NCBI RefSeq assembly: GCF_001522545.3
Contig: NC_031776.1
Location: 21,409,511 to 21,473,510, forward strand
Length of the DNA stretch: 64,000 nt
Origin: Parus major
Lineage: Eukaryota > Chordata > Aves > Passeriformes > Paridae
Direction: 5' to 3'
Shown here piece by piece: positions 36,351-50,439 of this stretch. How positions within the stretch are numbered: the stretch's first letter is position 1; every line of letters begins with the position of its first letter. The position numbers and the translations under genes were made by a program. A model generated the notes under the pieces. It was not told where the DNA came from. It ran no database searches and worked only from the letters and a program-made list of their open reading frames with translations.

Positions 36351-37920
36351 TGATCTTATCCAGGAGCTTCAATAACAGCTCCTGGTGCAGCCACCAGAGG
36401 GCATTGGGATAAGCCGAAATAATCACAAAAGGTAAACAACCATTCATAGCGTGTCATGGAGTGCTTATAGTTATCTGTTATTAAAGGAAAACCTCGTCCT
36501 GCCTTTGCACAATATAATGCAAGTTCTCACATTTCTGATAAGGTGGTTTTAGTCCTCATTAAGTTATCAATAGGGGTGTCTTTATTAGAGGAAAATAAAA
36601 GCTAATTTTCTTTTGGTTAATGAAATGCATCAGGATGCCTTTAGTGCACAGCAGGCAAGAGGGAGGAAAAGAAAAAGAATCTAAGAGGAGCCCCGATGTC
36701 ACCAGAAACACAATTGATCCATGCAAGATTAGGGAAAATTGGTAAATGGCTTGTAGGTGACAGACAAACACAAAAGGAGACAAACAGCAAGGGAATTCTG
36801 GAGAATTCAAGCAGACTACAAAGGTTCAACTCAAAACAGAGTTAGAAATCTTTCTCCTGTTAAATCCAGTTTATTTTCATGGACTCTTGGGAGCACCCAT
36901 TTTATTATTGCTATATCTTTATGAGAGCCATGACAACTGAAAGTCTATTCATTCCAAACACAGTGTATTTTTGTATTTTGTATTGTTTGTGTTTTGTCCA
37001 AACAAACAAATACTGTCTCAGGAAGTAGATAAAGCTGTGAAATTAAATAGGTGTCTTGGGTGCTAAATGAAAAATCTGTACTACAAACCAAAATTGTTTT
37101 AAGTATTTAAAATGATGTAGAAAAAGCAGCTCATTTTTTTGCAAAGTTCATTCAAGAAAGCCTGTCAGTGATGAGTAAAGAGTGCTTCTTACATGTTAGT
37201 CCAGATTGACTAATAGAGATGTGGCAAGTGGGAGAAGGGGCCCACAGAAATAGATATTTTTGCTGTTTGCTTTATCTGTATACCTTGAATCTAATGAGTA
37301 AATTAACCATAACCCACAGAAGATGCTAGTGCTTCAGATCTCAGTAGCTTTTTGCAGCATTCCTTTTGGCCAGGGAGAATCATGTTGCCAGTGCATTTTG
37401 GATTATTGTGTTCCCCTCTGGTTCTGCTGGACACAGCCTTGCACTTCATCTCCAGTGCCTGAGGCCTGGCCAGTGGCTCTGACCTGCACAGACTTGCTCT
37501 TAGATGTGGACTACAAGAAGCATTTGTTAATCTCTGGCAGGGATTTTGTCAGTCTTCAAAGTAATTAGATGATTCACTTCTGGACCAGGCCAGATTACTG
37601 TATCAGGAACAATAAAAGACCCAAAGAGAAATCAGAACTAGTAGGAGAGTTCACAGACAGCCATGAATAAAAATACTGTAAGTCTGGAAATATAAAGTAT
37701 TTCTCTGTTTTGCATACACCCTAGCTTTAGGCTAAACAGTGCACAGACACAGACTTGAAATTCTGGAAAAAGATCTGATCCAGGCATGTGTTTGCAATTT
37801 TTGAGGATTTTTTTTTTTTTTAATGTTGAATGAGGGCTGGGGAGGAAAAGACACAATTTTTGCCCCATCCCCCAGTTTCAGACCTGAAAGCTTTCCTTCC
37901 CTGTATGTGCCTTCAGGATT

Positions 37921-37975
37921 GTTTTGGTTTTGGTTTTGGTTTTTTGTTTTTTTGGGGTTTTTTTAATTTTTTTTC
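37921..37975. repeat. T/G-rich low-complexity tract
   Basis: Repeated GGTTTT units followed by long T runs broken by GGGG. Similar tracts recur at 56775, 58672 and, as the complement, 55153. Confidence 0.85.
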
Positions 37976-40900
37976 TTTGCAGTCTCAAGTACTTGTGATT
38001 ATCTGCTTTTGGCATCCAGCGCAATGTCAGCATGACTATGTTTGTCACAGGTTTTATATGCTGCTGCAAGCAGGACTCAAATTAGGATTGGTGTGACCAA
38101 AGGACAATAGCTCTGCCAACAAGACAGACTTTTTTTGATCCAACTAGCAGATGCTCTGCTAGCGTCTCTCACTTTTTTGCCTCTCTCTTGCCTAGAGGAC
38201 TGAAACCAGCCTGTCAGTGTGATCGTACTCACAGGAGCTGCAACTGTTTGCACAAGATCTGAATCTAGCCTAATACCTACTTTAATAACTGCTTCCAACT
38301 GCTACTTGTGAAGGCTCTGGTGGTAAACTGCATTTAATATATCATAACTTTAAAGGAGAGATTTTTTTCCATAAATGGCTACTCTTTTTATAGAGGCTAT
38401 TTTGCACTCTAGTAGATTATTTTAGATAGTAACAACTTGTTCCTGTGTATCTTTGGTGGTCAATGACTTGCAGGAATAGTATATAGTATTGCAGGAGGAG
38501 GAGGCTAGAAAGAGAACCTGATGGGGTTCAAACCTTGCATTCCCTTTTGTTCCCCTCCCCTGTTACTTGACAGGAGTTTCGGAAGGAGAAGAAGAACTAA
38601 CAGACATATGAAAGACCTGGCATAAAATGTTGGACCAGCTTTTCAGGTGTCACTGAGGGGCAGCAGGTCCAGAGGTGTCTCTCCCATCCAGACTTAAAAA
38701 GATCTCAACTGGCTTTAGCTTCTCATGCAAGCCTGAAGGCTACTGACTGCCAGTCATCCTGACAAGGTGATGACTAATGGGGGCAATTAACTCCCTCCCC
38801 TAACTTGCTGTCTGTCATGGCAATTGGAAAGGAAATAAGAACACTTTTCCCTAAGGAAACAGGTTGGCAAATGAGTTTGGGTCTGTTAAAGCTTTAGTGT
38901 TAATGTTAATGAAATTCCATATTAACAAAGTATCAAAAAGTTGTTTCAATGAAGAGCAGGTTCAAGCCCATATTGTCTGCTCTGAAAATTCCTGTTTAAT
39001 TCATGTTCACATGTTGAAAAATTCACTTCATGGCCAACCTGTAATTCTGCAGGAGTAAACTGCAGAATTGCCATCGGCTACTAAGGAGAAAGATAGTTTT
39101 GCATTGTCCACTTCATACAGTAACAGCTGTTCACTGTGTAATTAGTTGATTTGTGTAAAATGAGTTAAAAAGTAGCAGGCATCATCAGTAATTTGTTTCC
39201 ATCTCTTTCAGAATATTGTTTTTAGCTCAGAGACAAAAAATTGATGCATGTCTGAGTGGTTGTAATGCATTATCACCAAAGACCAGCTTCTAATCATTAA
39301 AGCTGATGCTTGCAGAGGTGTCCCGAGTCTCTGATGGGTTGATATTTGTACCCATAGAATCAAAAAACTTTGCTTCCAGACCTGCAGACATGCCCAGAGC
39401 ATGAAGGTCAGTTTGTGATGCGTCTTTGTTGCTGAATTTCAAGGCTCAAACTGCCTTTATTTGAGCAAATCAAAATTTTACCCTCACACCTTTAAGGGAA
39501 CAGGTTTTAGTATGGATGGCTGCATGGATCTCAACAGAACTTCCTGAAAGGAAAAGAGAAGGGGAAAGGAGTCACCACTACTGAACTAGCCTGCTCTTTA
39601 TGATGACCAAGAAGCAGCCAGACTATAATCCAAGAGCCACTGTGAAAAGCTACATGACTAATCTGTATTTTCATTGTGTGGCTGGCAGCAGGAAGGAGGA
39701 TGTAGCACAACAGTCGATTTGTTGGAAGAACAATGTAGTCATTCATCAGAGCATTATTCCGAAATAATTTAAATGACAGTGGAGCAGCCCACTCTTGACT
39801 TAAGAAAATACAAGTCATTCAAATTCCATATCTAATAAGGAAATTGTTCCACTGACTTACTGGTTGGCATAAATTACATGTAGCTAATATGTTCCCGTTG
39901 CAGACCCTGAGGACTCTTTGTTTATGCTAAATGTGAATGTATTTTAGCACATGAATTACTATCCTCCTGCTTGCTTCTTGGGCGCCTCCAGAATAAGTAA
40001 TACGTTGGCATAACTTTGCCATTTGTCAGCCAGCAGTCTGGTAGCACATTTGCTCGTCAATCTAATTTTAACCTTTTCTCGTACGAGCACTTGTTATTTC
40101 ATGTAAATCAACCAGACAGTCTGTCATTCAATAGGATACTATCTTCTTAGTCTTCTAAAGCGTGTGCTCTATTGTATGTGCTCGTTATTAAGTAACAGAG
40201 GTAAAGTAAAACTAATATATTACTTCTGGTTTCTTAATACCAGAATGCCAGGAATCTCTTTATTACCACAATAGAGACAAATGATATGTCTGGCAGAGGT
40301 TCTGGACAATGGGCCTGGTAATGCATTCAGCACTTTCTGAATTGAAAGGTCTGTCCTGAATGGTAAGTAGTGCAGTGCATCATTATAGGCTTCAGAGCAC
40401 ATATTCTAGGTCTGTTCCTGTCATCACTCTAATTTGCAGTTAATAATATCAAAATGTACGTTCCACTGATGAATTTAAAAAAATATTTTTTGAACTGTTT
40501 CCCTCTGTTTCCAACAATTGTTTTTTATAAAACATGATACTGGCTGCAAAAGAGAATATAATTCCTCATGAAATACATATAAATGAGTTAATGGTCAATT
40601 ATTTTCATAATACGTGTAAAAAACATGAAAGATTTAGTGCTATATCCTTTACTTTGTAAGGTTTATCAGAAATTGATTTGGCTAGGAAAACAGTGTTGGA
40701 AGTTTAGCTGTTTTGTCAGTGTTGCTCTGCTATTCATGACTTCAATATCTTTGATTTTTTAAAACACAAGTGTTCATTTATAGAGTCTAATTAATAATAA
40801 TAATGCTCATTCTGGCTTATTCAGATATTTTACTGCATTAAGATTTTTTTTTTTAGAAAAAAACAGTTGCAGCATTGTAATGAAATTATCTGTGGTGTTG

Positions 40901-43900
40901 TTAATAATTCAGTCCTGCATGATACCAGTAACCATTTATTGCATGGTACAATAGTTACTTGTTTTACTAATTATGGAAATCATAATCTAAGTTAAATTTT
41001 TCTTACTGACACTTTGAAACTATTAGCTTATAACTGAGAGAATAAAACACATGTATTTACCACCCAGTTCTGTTCTGAGCAGTGATTTCTGGCACTGTGT
41101 CTGGTCTGGGGCAGACCCTGAGTGGTGCCTGCATTTCTCCCCAGCACAGTGCTCAGCAGTCCCCTCACCAGAGAGCAGAGGGAAAGCCCAGCCTCTCCTG
41201 TAGCCTCACAAAGTCCCTCCTCAGTCCATACACTCTTCAGGTGCTCTTTACTTACAGGTTGCATCATGCTGAGGCCATCCCCACTGTCATGCCTACTCCC
41301 TAACAACTTCTCTGCAAAATTTGCCTCTGCTGCTGCAGAACTAATTTGCCTGTGTTGAATTTCTGGGTGTGAGTTCTATATATTTGTATGATATTTGTGC
41401 AATTTCTACCACAAAATTCTGTTTCTGATTGAAGAAGCATTGTAATACAAGTAAAAACATATTTTTTTCACTACCCCCAGCATCTTTTATATCTACAAAT
41501 CAAGTAAAGGCAGTATTTGTCCTTCAGGATGTAAAGCGATATAACTTAGCACTTGTTTGGCCAAAGGGTTTAACCACAGATAAAGTAAATGTATTTAAGG
41601 ACATAGGCCTGGGGGTTTTCTGCCTTAAATAAATATATCTCACATGAATCTGTCCCATAAAATATTCGGTATTTCTATTACTTAATTTTGTATAACAGGG
41701 GTATCAAGGATTTTATTCTCCCTGCTTTGATAAAGTTCTCACATGGGAGCTTCTTTGGTTTCTGCATCTCCATGTTTTATCCCAGGCAGCTGCATTTTTT
41801 GCTCTCAGGAATGTATCTAGGCAAATTTAATACAGTCAGTGAGGTAGATCATCTTAAGCAATGACAATGTTTAATTTCACTGAGCCTCTCAAAAAATAAT
41901 TTTACATGTAATTTTGTTCATTTCATGTCTGGCCCTCTGGTTTAGCACCACTGTTCTTGCAGCTGTGAGTTTTACCTACTTCAGGGAAGTGTATATTACC
42001 AATAAATGCTCACTCTGAAGAAAAGCAGTGAATTTCTGGGGATTAAGGGAGTCTGTATTTTATTACAGGCAAAATTATTTTCCTGGTCTTACTTATTGTT
42101 TGTGCATTAAGGCACACATAATTGTGTTTAACAAACATCTTCTTTCCCTTGAAATTTTCCACTCTTGATCCTTAGGGATTACTGAAGAAATAATCAATCA
42201 AGAAGACCTGAAATTACAGAATTATGTGTGGGATGAATCTGGCCTCAGATTTTTATTTAAGAAGGAAATTGATTTTTAATTCTGTGCCTGTATGAAGAAA
42301 AAAAAAAGAAAGAATTTTATGATAATGAGTTGCTACAACTGCAGACAACCTGGGTAATATTTTTCCCTGAAGTACATATCTAAGTACAAATTCAGCTATA
42401 GTTATTAGCAATATATTCCTCCAGGTATCAAGGCACAAATCCAGCCATGTCTTTTGGAAGGTGTGTAGTAGGCAAGCACAATGGGGAAGAGTTTTGCCTT
42501 TCTCTTTTCATGTGATTTTTAAAATTTGGTAGAGAAGTTTTATTGCTATTTATTATTAAAAAGCCATTCTATAGCTGAAGCAAATACAGTCAAAAAGCAA
42601 ACACAGTCATGGATGACAGCGACATTAAGAAAGCAGCCTCCATCAGTCCCCATGACTTCCCTCCCTGGGAAGGTTCTCCAGCCGTGGTCCTCCCTGAGTG
42701 CCACATTGCAGCTCAACAGGCCCCATCTGAGAGTGGCTCAGGAGAGGGACAGGCTGAGCAGAGCTGGAGTGTGGCAGTGTTTTGAGGGGACCCTGCAGCA
42801 CCTGATGTCACCCAGACTCTGAGGGACCCCCCAGCTGCCCCTGGAACTGTGCCACCAGCTTGCTGGTGAGAGTCACCTACGGGCACAAAGGGGGTGAAGT
42901 TTGCTGAGGGGATTCACTTCTTTGTAGGCAGGAGCAGGGGAAAGGACAGCACAAGGTGTCGGTTCCATGGCAGCACATCCCACAAGGCTGCACCATGGGG
43001 ACAGTCAGCACAGGGTGTTGCTGCCTCCCACCTGTGTGCATGAGCCCAGAGGGCTATGCCCCAGGCATGATGAGACAGCCTGTGGAAACAGGAGCTGGTT
43101 ATCTTCTTCTTTGGGTCTTGAGGAGATGGGGTAGTGGCTTTATTTATTACTGAAGGTAGAGGGAAAAGTGTCAGCACTGGTGATAAGGAGTCCTCAGCTG
43201 GGACCCATGGGGTCTGCCCCATATCAGGGCAGCCTGGCCATGGGGAAGGGGCTGGTGGCCTGCTGAGCCCACTGTGCCACTGCAGGGTGCCCTAGGCACT
43301 GCAGCTTCCAGCCCTGCTCCGAGGAATGTCATTTCCCCGTCTCTTCACAGGTTTGTTCAATTCTCAACGAGGCACATTCCTAAGATGACATTAGATCCTC
43401 ATCTCGTTTCTGCCTATTTTTTATGTCTTTTCTCTTTTCTTACAGTGCTCCCCCAGCTCCTTAACTACTGCCCAGGGAAATTATGTGAACACTGGGATGC
43501 CTCTGCTCTTTATGCCTGGTTTCCCACCCAGGGCCTTAGAAGAGTGTTACAGCTGTTTGCTGCTCTGATTTGCAACCCAGCTGGCACTGATGCTTCCTTG
43601 TGCATTCCCTAAGGTAATTCTGCCTCCCTGCCATTTCTGCTTTTGTCTGGGGCTTGTCTGGGATTCCTCTGTTCTCTATCCCAAACTAATTGTATTTTGC
43701 TGCTCAGATCAAAGAACCTGGTTTTATGTCTATTAAGATGAACATGCAATGCAGTTTATGAGGAAGAAGCTCCTTTGGGAAATGTGAAAGCAGGTGCCTG
43801 TGAGGTGAAAGCACTGCCCTGCAGAAAGAGAGGAGATTAGGATTATAACAGATACAAAACTTCAACATTATTCCTTAAAATAATGGATTAATTATTCCGG

Positions 43901-46900
43901 TGACAATGTGTTGTGTGTCCCTGTGCTACGAGGGCCTTAATTTCTTCCCTCTGAATTGGCAAAAGAAAGTGGTTGCTTAAATCCCTATTGATGTACAGCT
44001 CATGAATTTCAGCTTTGATTTTATGAACAGCTTCTATCATCCTGTCTTGTCTGGACGGGCTCATTCTCATTGTGCTGTGGGGTTAGACACACTGTCACCG
44101 TTCCTATAAATAGCCTGCTTGGTTATGAAGGACCAGTAGTGTTTCCTCCGGGAAGAACTGGATTTTGACTAATGGCATTTTAGGTCAGTTTTTGTCAGAC
44201 TTTCTATAGGAGATAGGGTTTGGAGAGTAGCAAATCTGCTAAAGAAAGGCAATAATCAAAGTATTGATGTTTGAAACACAGACGCTTGGTGAGCCTGGAG
44301 AATCCACAGAGAAAACTGAAATTTGAAGGAGCAGGATGGTGGTGTGCTTTTAAAGCAGAGGCTTGACTTCAGGGCTGGTAAGAAGCAAGGCAGCTGCCAT
44401 GTGGAAAAAGAGCAGCTCTCTGTGATCCTGCAGAAAGCTGGGCTGCGGTGCAAGGATGTCTGCAGTGCTGGGGAATCGGCACACGAGAAATGTGCAAGTG
44501 CTCTGGGGAGCAGCAGGTAAGGCAACACGTTTTTCTGTGAACTTTTGGAGCAAAGAAGGCAGCACTTGTGTGTAGAAAGCCTTGTGTTTCAGGTCTTTAG
44601 CTGTTAGTAAGACCTTTTGAGTGTGGAGAGCACAGGCAGGCAAACAGCCTCAGAGCTGGTTCAGTAAGGATGGAGGTTTTTAATCTTGTGGATGGAGCGA
44701 GGATCTGTGGCTTTAAGGATACAGGCAATTTGGGCTCTGTGACCCTGTTTGCCTTGGAGACACCAAAGTGAACACGCATCCTGCCGGCCATGCAGTAAGG
44801 GAAGTTCTGTTGACAGTGCAAGGGGTCACACACAGCAAGCATTTGAATGATAGGTAACAAGGCTTGGTGGCTGTCTTCTCCTGACTATTAAAAGTAACAA
44901 ATGCCTAGATATTTGGGAGTTTTCTTACAACTAGCAACCGATCTGGAATTCAGATGCCATGTTCCACAGCCTGGGCAGATTCCAAGGGTGCATTGAATCG
45001 ACAGCAGCACCCTTTGTGCAGAGCAACTCTGTATGCAAGGAGAGAGCCCTGCTGAAAGAAAAGAAACAGAGCATTGCATTCAGGGATGTGACTAACTTCT
45101 TCTGAACAGCGAGGAAAGCACCAGGCTTGCCAGTTATCTCTTCTGTGCGTTTCCTCAGTTGTGGCTGGGGCCATCTGATGAGTGTTTCCCTTTCGCTCCC
45201 AGCGCGGCGCAGTCTGTCTGCTGTCAGCAGTTAATGAAGTCACTCACAAGACGCCATCCCCTGGGGAAAAGCAGGGCTATGAATAGACCTGTTACTTGCA
45301 TCTCTGGTTGCAATGCTCTCTGCACTGCTTTTGCTGTGCCACCATCTCTGATGATTGTGCCACTTCTGAACAATGGTCTTTCACTCTGGAGCTACTGCTA
45401 TTCCCAATGCCAAAAGCGGTGCTTTTCCTTCTGGAGGAGCTGTGGAGCTCAGTGAGTGCTTCTGTGCTGTCCCCAGCGACAGGCACAAGTTCTGAGATAC
45501 CACAGGCCTACCAAGAATGTGCAGAAAGTGAATGAGTAAACTTACTGCAGCAAGTGCTTTTAATAAGAGTCCTCAGTGAACGTCATTGTCAGATGCTTCA
45601 TCAGTGCACATCCTACAACAAGGAGGAAAAAATGTTTTTTTCAGAGGAAAAAATATTTCCATGCTACTGAAATAGCAAGGCAAACTGTTAATCTGATGAA
45701 AACATCACCTCTTTGCCCAGCTGAGCTTGCGTGTCTAGGTGTGGTTAAGCTTGTGTTTAAAAGGAGTTGTGTGTTGGTCTAGACAGAGGCGAGCTATAAA
45801 AGAAGAAAATCAGCAAAAATAAAGAGAGATAAAGAATGATGAATCATGATGAAATATTGTTCAAAGTATGTGAGATCATGTAAATACTTAGCATGCTGTG
45901 TAGGGCATGCAATCATTATTTGTGCAAGTAAAGCCAAAGACTATTCAATGTACTTTAATGACTATGTTTGTGGTTTAACCCAAAATAACTTCATAGTTGA
46001 ACACCTTTGTAAGAAAATTTTGCTAGCAATGCCAATAAATGGTGAAAAAGAGAAAAACTAATTAAGGCAGCATTCACTTTGAACATTTCCTGTTCTCCCT
46101 TCAGTAGATGTCAGGGAAAACTTATTTTTAAAAGATTTTGTTCCATATACTGTTTATTATTTTATATCAGAGTTGATGGTCTTAAAAGGCTCCCCCAAAC
46201 CAAGCTGTCAAAACTACGATTCTCAGCTATAATGAGGTTTTCAACCAAATGCAAATGTAGATCTTTCTGCATTGTGATCCAAATGTCTGAATCATCCCTA
46301 CATGAGCAGAGTTACAGTTGTTGTTGCATATGAACCTTTGCTCAGGTGCCTCATCCTTCTGCTTATATAAAACCAGAACAAAAACCAGCCCCTTGTTACT
46401 CATACTTCTCATATTAATTCTGGTGGGCTGAACTAGTTTAAGTGATTCATGACCTATGTTAAAATTTAACACAGCCTTTAATGTGTTCGGCCTGATGCAC
46501 AGTGCCTTATAATATCAATATATCTCATTGACCAAGCAGTCTGCATTGGCTTGCTGAAGCACGCCTTGAGGGGAAAATGATACAGTAGTCCTGATCTACT
46601 TCTCTGCCAAGGCTTTAATTAAACATTCATGCTATCAGTTAAGAGTGAAGAAGCTTGGGGAAATGCATGAGATGCCGGTCCTGTCATTAACATATTTCTT
46701 TTTGAAAGTTTAGGAAGATAGGAATATGCCTCTTAAATCAGACATCTGTGACCTGGTTAGCATCTCAGTGGTATTCAGAACTCTGATCTGTCTTGCTCTC
46801 TGGTATCCTATACATAAGAAAACAGAAATACACCTGATTTTCTGTACTCAGCACTTTTTTCCAGTAGCACCCAAAGCAGACAGAGTTTAGCAAAGCAGAA

Positions 46901-49900
46901 CTAGAGTAGAGTGGTGCTCTGGCAGTGGCTCTCATCCTTTTCCTGGGGTACAGAGTTGTGAACCTAGGGATAGGCATCTCCTTAGGGTCTGTTTCCCATT
47001 GCTGGCATCCAGACAGCCTGAAGGCTGGCAAGTCAATCCTCAGCCTTCTGCAGGCCACTTGTGTGGGAGGTAGAGCCTGGGCCAAATGAGGTTTCATTTA
47101 GCACTAGCTGCCTCTTAAATGAGGCCCTGCCAGACTATTTAGGAAGGGCAGTTGTATGATAAAGCCTTCTGGCTGTGTCTGCAGAGGTGTCTTATGAGGG
47201 TCATGGAGAGATTGGTTTTTCTTCACTTAGCAGAACTGTCTGGGAGAAGAAAATGCAAATGCTGTCATTTCTCCCCAGGGCAAAAATCCTACTTGGAATG
47301 GTGAACCTTAGCATGCTTAGGAGATGCTTCTTCGCTCCCTGAGAACATGGTAGCAGCAATTGATCTCTCCCAACAGTGGTGGATATTACAACCACAGCCA
47401 ATACCTCAAATGGCAGTTTAAAATCAGCTTCAGCAAGCTTTGCTCCCTCTCTGACCCTTTCCTGGCTTCCACATCTCTTGGGCTTGGCTGTCCTCCACCC
47501 AGGCTTTCAGGCTCAGATTTGGAAATCCCCTGCTCCTGACAGTGGACTGTTATATTTCTGGCAATATTTACCTGCTATCCTTGTGGAATAGAGTCAAGGC
47601 CTCTGTGGTGCCTGTGCTGTTATTCAGAGTGTTAATAGACATTGTAAACAGATAGAGATTGTCAGATTTCTGCCACAAGGACTGCACTGAGGAATTTCCT
47701 CAGCCAGGATGGCTGCCCAGGTTGGAGCTTGTGATGCTTTTTCTGACAACTGAGCCTGGATTTGCTCTAGAAAGAGGGGAGAAGCTACTTCTGAGTGACA
47801 ACCTTCCTGAAGCTTTACTGCAGCAACAGAAGCAGCACAATACCAGGTTAATGAAGAAAGCTATGCACCCTAAATCCATGAACTTAGAAGAATATAAGCA
47901 AAAGGCCAAGTCTTGAAAGCTTCGTTAATATGCAAGTTCAGAAGCATGAGCTAAATCAAACTGTCATTGCTCAACCCACAAGCACAGCAAATAAACTTAA
48001 GAGGGGATGTTGAAGCAGCAGGGAAAGAAGAGAAAAAAACCCCATATTAAAGTGGTCAAGACAAATCAGATGGTAATGCATGAGAACATAAGCGTCAGCT
48101 CAGGATGAAGGAAAAATAGGTTTTATTACTCCCCTTAAGCAAACTGATGATGGAGACCTAGTAAAAATGAATGTTTTTATCAGTAATGTGATGCACAGGC
48201 ATCGTGAATAGCTGTGTGTCAGCACAGTCTGAATAAACTGCAATGGGTTTGTTTACTTCTCTGTTTGCTTAAAACTGTGAACTGTGATCAAATTTCACAA
48301 AATTACACAGAAAATTGTGGTGTCATGAGAACGTGACAAATAGGCATTTTCCACAAGTGCTGACACTATTAGTTAGATAATCTAAATTCAAATTTTTACC
48401 ATGATTTTTGATTGTTGCATCATGTACCCATCTTGTCTAATCTTCATATTAACATGACACAGGCTGAAGAAGGTGTTTGTGTTTTCCCTACATGTGAGAA
48501 TTTTGACACACTACACAGCTAGAGAAGAGCTTGCCTGTCTTTGTAGTTTAGAAAGAAGAGGTGTCCTGTAGCATCTGGTATGCCCAAGTTAGGAACCAGT
48601 TTGCTCTTGACTATCTATGGGAAGTGCAGAGTGAGGCACCTCCTACGTGTCAGCCCAAGCCCTGTGTCTGCTGTTTGCTGGAGGTTTGGTTGTTGCCACA
48701 TCCATGACGTGGCACAGTCCTGGGAGCAAACCTAGCACCAGTGTTTGACCTGCTTGAATCATTTCTTGGTTTTTCCTGTTGTTCTCAGACACTGCTAAGC
48801 ACAGTTTTTCTGATTTTAGAGGATACTCAGATGCCTCTTCCAGATTAATGTTAACTCATTGACATCTTTACCTTTATATATATTTCTTGTACTGTTTTAA
48901 AATTTTGTAGTATTCCTCTGGTATTTTGACACTCTAATGTCTCTATTGATTAGGGTGGCCAGGGTCTTGCTCTAACTGAGAAAGTTTCATCCACCAGATC
49001 AGTGTCTTACTGTAGATCAAAAGAAAAATAATGTTGGAAAGAATCACATCACAACTGACTGAATAAATAACTGACAGCTATGAGTCAGTGTCTGCCTTTC
49101 TTCCCTAACACAACACGACACGGTAGACTGGCTTTGAATAGGTTTTTTCCCATAATTTCAAGTAATGATTAACTCCCAATGACTAAAATATCTCCAGGAG
49201 AACTGATGAGACATTTCACAAAGCTACTCAAGTTGAAAAGTATATTCAATCTTTCACTTTAGCCCTTTCATGCAAAAATACTTATTTTAACAGAAGCTAT
49301 TTTTAAACTGCCTCATAAATATAAGTTCAGCAGTACTATTAGAGAATAGTTTTAAGCTAAAATGTTTGCATTCCAGGAAAATACACACACAGTATGTGCA
49401 TGCAGTTTATTATTTATTCCATTTATAAAGCAGAAGTCATTTTAGTGCTGCTGGCAATGCAGTCATTTATGGAATGAAATATAACTGTACCAGCTCACAT
49501 TGTAGGATAAAAGACTAAAGGAATGAACACTGGAAAGAAGAAAGCCCAGAGGAAATCTGTGTGAGTAGGTTTGTCCTGAAGGAAAAGCTCCCACTTCAGG
49601 GTTTCATTCCTGAAAAGGGTGTGTTAAAGCATGTGGGATAATAAAGAGCAGCAGATGTCTTAAGAATTGGTGTTATGAGAAGTGTTGTAAGGAATTTAGC
49701 TTTTGAGAAGAAGGAGGATTTTTCACACAAGCTGGATGAACTCCATTGGAGCAAACATGGCATTGATTTTCTGGAACCAAGGTTGCTATAATTGGTATCA
49801 TTTGGTATCATTATACTGTAACTGCTAGATGTAATGCTAACTAGATCTACTCATCCTAACTCCTGTTAACTCATGTAGCATGTTACAAAAGAATAGAGTA

Positions 49901-50439
49901 TATCTATATCTATGGTGTTATATATATATGTATATTCAGTAAAAGAATTCTAAGAAATAACAGAGAATGTTGGGGGGCACTCATAGTGATGCCTGGTTCT
50001 GAAAAGCAGAGCGTGGTGAATAAGCTAGCGAGAAAAATATCAGCTGGGAGAAAAATGGACAGGCAAAATCAGCACTGACACATGTGGGAATGTGGTGAAT
50101 GTGGCGTGGGTGTTAGGAATAAAAGAGATGTGACACTTTAAAAAAAAAAATGCACATTGTCATAGAAGATGAACCGAGATGTTTGTGTACAAAAGCTGCA
50201 AACACAGGCTCGAGCTGCAGGATTCAAGAATAGTGAAGGATGGTAGACAGGTGATCTACGACTGAAACACACTTAAATTAATGTGTTGTCTTTTAAGAAA
50301 ACTAGAAATAAAACCAGTGGCACAGAGACATCCCTCGGCAGCAGTGAAGTTGCCTGCAGAGGCAGAGAGTGGTGGCCTGGGCAGAACAGGATCTGCCAAA
50401 CTGAAGGGCTTGTGAAGGACCACTAAGGAAAATTGTACA

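Larger units (their letters stand above)
36120..50439. other. Intergenic, central part
   Basis: No protein gene is recognised on either strand. It contains a CpG-richer patch (36225-36350), a T/G-rich tract (37921-37975), a GC-richer stretch at about 42600-43340 without a recognisable exon, and several AT-rich stretches that look like unique, possibly regulatory DNA. Open frames of 90-112 codons (for example 43274-43612) have no features of known proteins. Confidence 0.7.
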
